Position numbers and translations under genes: made by a program | Part shown: piece after piece, positions 52,801 to 55,800 of the stretch | Layout: the number at the start of each line of letters is the position of its first letter | How positions within the stretch are numbered: the stretch's first letter is position 1 | Notes under the pieces: model-generated | What the model saw: the letters and a program-made list of their open reading frames with translations, nothing else | What the model was told of the DNA's origin: nothing | The model's database searches: none | From: Symsagittifera roscoffensis | Lineage: Eukaryota; Xenacoelomorpha; Acoela; Convolutidae | Direction of reading: 5' to 3' | NCBI RefSeq assembly: GCF_963678635.1 | Contig: NC_087070.1 | Span: forward strand, 52,364,750-52,428,749 | Length of the DNA stretch: 64,000 bases

Positions 52801-55800
52801 AACGAGTACGACGCTTACGTCTCGTATCATACTCTAGTCAGGAATCAGAAGATGGGACAGGATCAAGGAAAAGTACCAGGAAACGGACGGCGGTATCCAA
52901 ATTCGGCGGGGTTATGATAGACAGTATATTGAAAGCGAGAACAACCAAAGGAGAGGAAGACAGAGAGCGGGACACTAATTAAGCAGGAAGGCCTACTTGA
53001 AAGAGGGAGTGAAAAAGGAAACTAAAGAAAACTTGTTAAACTAAAACTTATGCCCAGGGAGAGGGTGGACTACTGCTGGTCCAAAACTCAAACATTTTCC
53101 GTTGGATAATTTTTAAAACATTTGTTTGAAAAATGATTGTTGAGGGAATGTCATATATAGTATTCCTAGTATCTAACCATATATATTACGTGTTGGCGCC
53201 ATTGGTTTAGCTATGTGTTTGGTGCGGCTACCAATTAATTAATACCTGCCAACCTTAAGTTTAGTCTGCGATGTTTTGAGTCATTGTTGTTAACCGTTAA
53301 AGAATAAAACGAGTCAGTCTTAATTCAGTGAATTAACGATATTGAATCTGCATTTTTCACAATGCTTTGATCTTAATACGTATGTGCGGTCAAGGCCAAA
53401 GGTGGTGTTTAGAAGTTTACTTATTATAAGTTCAGTGCTCCATTCGCATGTATGGAGTTAAGCCAGCTGAACTGAGCTACGATCTAAAACGAGAAAAGAA
53501 CTTAAATTCAACTCTTAGAATATCCGTGTTTTATCTATAACAAAACAACAGGAGTTTCAGGATTATCACATATTTCATCAAAAATTGTCAGTCATAAACT
53601 TTTCTGGATTTTCAAAAGTTTTAAGGCCATTTTTTCCTTTGAACTTGAAAGTTGAAATCCGAAAGTTGAGATTCTTTGAAACTCGAAAGTTCAATATATT
53701 TTTTGTTTATTTGCGTGCATTGATTTTTTTCAACGGTCTGTGGGCTTTGCTTTTGGTAAAGGGGTGAATCTATGATTTTTCCGAGCTGGGGCGGAATATT
53801 AAAACTAAAATTATTTTTTTTTCTGTGGATTATTAATTGATTTACCTAGCTCTCAATAAACACAACATAGGGTTCAGGCAACTTCTTAAGGAACAGGCCA
53901 AAATTATCTTTTCAGGCACTATTTGGAAGATTTTGACTAAAATTAGTGTGCCCCTCAAAAACAGTTTATACTGGCGCTTATGGCCATTTTCAATACTATT
54001 TATGTGTTAAATACTTTTTGTTTCAGCTGATTGAAGAAACAGGGCTGAAAGTGATTGCTGAGGATTATGAGAAGTGCTTTGCTGGAGAGTGTCTCACTTG
54101 TAGCAAAGAAAGAGCAGCTGCAGCATCAGCAGCATCTCGGGTCAATCAACAAGCCGGTGGTTGTGTGCCGATGGCACCGGCGATTGAGGTTAGCTGACTT
54201 TTTGCAAAATTCAAATTCCGTGCTTGCAAATTCTCAAACCCCAAAAAATAACAAATTTACAAGGTGCGGCTGCAACCAGGCAAATTTAATTACCAGACAA
54301 TACTTGATCTGATTTTTCAGAATAGTAATTATCTCAAATTGAAAAAAATGACAGTCGAATCTCAAATTTTTGGATGATTTAAAAAATGCGGTAAAAATTA
54401 GCTAGTAGAAAAAGTCGAATTTTGACAGGAGAACAAAAAACAACCCGATCGAAAACATTCCGTCACTTTCTTCGACATTCGGAACAAAAACAAAGAAAAT
54501 GGGACTGTTAAATGAAAGTGAGTATTGACTCTGCATTCAATTGAAAAGCGGAGGTTTGTTCTTACGTAAATCGGCTGATTTATGTTGCGTGATTGACAGT
54601 CCTGAGACAAGAACTATTTATGAAAACGCCCAGCAGGGAAAAAATAACGCCCGGCATAGCTAAGCCACAGGGGAGAAATTTACCGTTCTCGCTAGTTTTA
54701 TCGGATCAAGTGTGCTTCATTCAAAAAAAAATTTTTCTAAAACTAAAACATTCCAGCTCGAACAATAGCATTGCTGTAAACTCACTACTAAATTCAACTT
54801 TTTGTTTCGTTAAAATAAGTTGCTTCCACATCTGGTAGTTAGAGATATGATTGTACCATTTGGTGTTTGCGTTTTTTTAGAACGTTATTTCGTCTTTTGA
54901 AGCATCACTTGAAGCGGTTTTTCTTTAAAAAACAGATAACTCTTACTGGAAAGCTGAGGCAGTTCTTTACTGTTAGCATTTAATTAGATTACCGACGAGC
55001 CATCACTGGACGATTCGGATGTCGGGGATGAGCGAAAATTGAGTGACGGGTCTGGAAAGAGAAGCGAAGACTCAATGATTTCGTCAGAGTTGTCGGAAAT
55101 TATGTGCTCTGCGGGACACAATAAGAACGGCAATGGGAAACTGTTCACGCCAGTTCAGGGGGCAAAGGGAATTATCGTCAGTTTCCGAGGTCCGAGTATG
55201 TCATCCCGCCCGATTCCGGAGATGTCAGAAGAAGGAAGTCATTTGGAAGGTTTCTCGATAATTACTTTTTTTTCGTTTTTGTCGAGTTCTTAAAGTTTCA
55301 ATAAATGTAACCATTTAATGGCGTGCCAGACAGGCTAAAAGCGCATGAAATGCAGATTTAAGGGTGGGTGGCAGATTTGGTAACATTTGACGACATCCCT
55401 TTTGGCCGACTAAAACTTTTTTAAAGGCGCAAGGAGCTTTTTTGGTCGAAAACCTCAGAAAGCTTCCAAAAAACTACGTTTTTGGCCAGTTGTATCAGCA
55501 ATTTGCCACGGTCCCATAAGACTTTGTCGAAATAGGGTCCTTATAATGTGTTTTGGGAGAGCTCAGAAAATAAGTTTAGTCGACTAACAAAAAGCTCCGC
55601 TAAGTTCACCAAAAGTTTCACCGAATACTCACTCGAAAAAACTTAGATCCGCACCTGGCTATAATGGCGTTGAATTTAAGAAGCGTTTCTGGTACGCGTG
55701 TTTGCTAGTTTTAAAGCAATTCAACAATTTGAAACATGCGAGAGTGCTGTAAGCATTGTTTATTATGTTTCTTTCTCTAATTATTAAATTGAGTCAGTTC

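Larger units (their letters stand above)
47197..53361 (+). mobile_element. Ty3/Gypsy LTR retrotransposon, element D, 6.17 kb, nested in C
   Basis: It has 213-bp LTRs differing at about two positions, a primer site, long gag and pol frames, a polypurine tract, and a 4-bp target duplication ATGC (47193-47196 and 53362-53365). It is the youngest insertion in the window. The lesions found are two in-frame stops and apparent single-base frameshifts near the gag start and before the integrase. Confidence 0.95.
40409..53570 (+). mobile_element. Ty3/Gypsy LTR retrotransposon, element C (about 7.0 kb without D)
   Basis: 5' LTR, primer site, gag, protease, RT, RNase H, integrase, long tail, polypurine tract and 3' LTR are all present. 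The 3' LTR is cut in two by element D. The TATTT target duplication (40404-40408 and 53571-53575) brackets the whole composite. It is related to A/B but distinct, and decayed by many stops and frameshifts. Confidence 0.93.
39517..54026. other. Hdc intron 12 (14.5 kb) with nested retrotransposons
   Basis: It consists of about 890 bp of AT-rich DNA, element C with nested element D, the broken 490-bp repeat on either side of C, and about 250 bp before exon 13. Both retroelements are in the same orientation as the gene. Confidence 0.9.
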
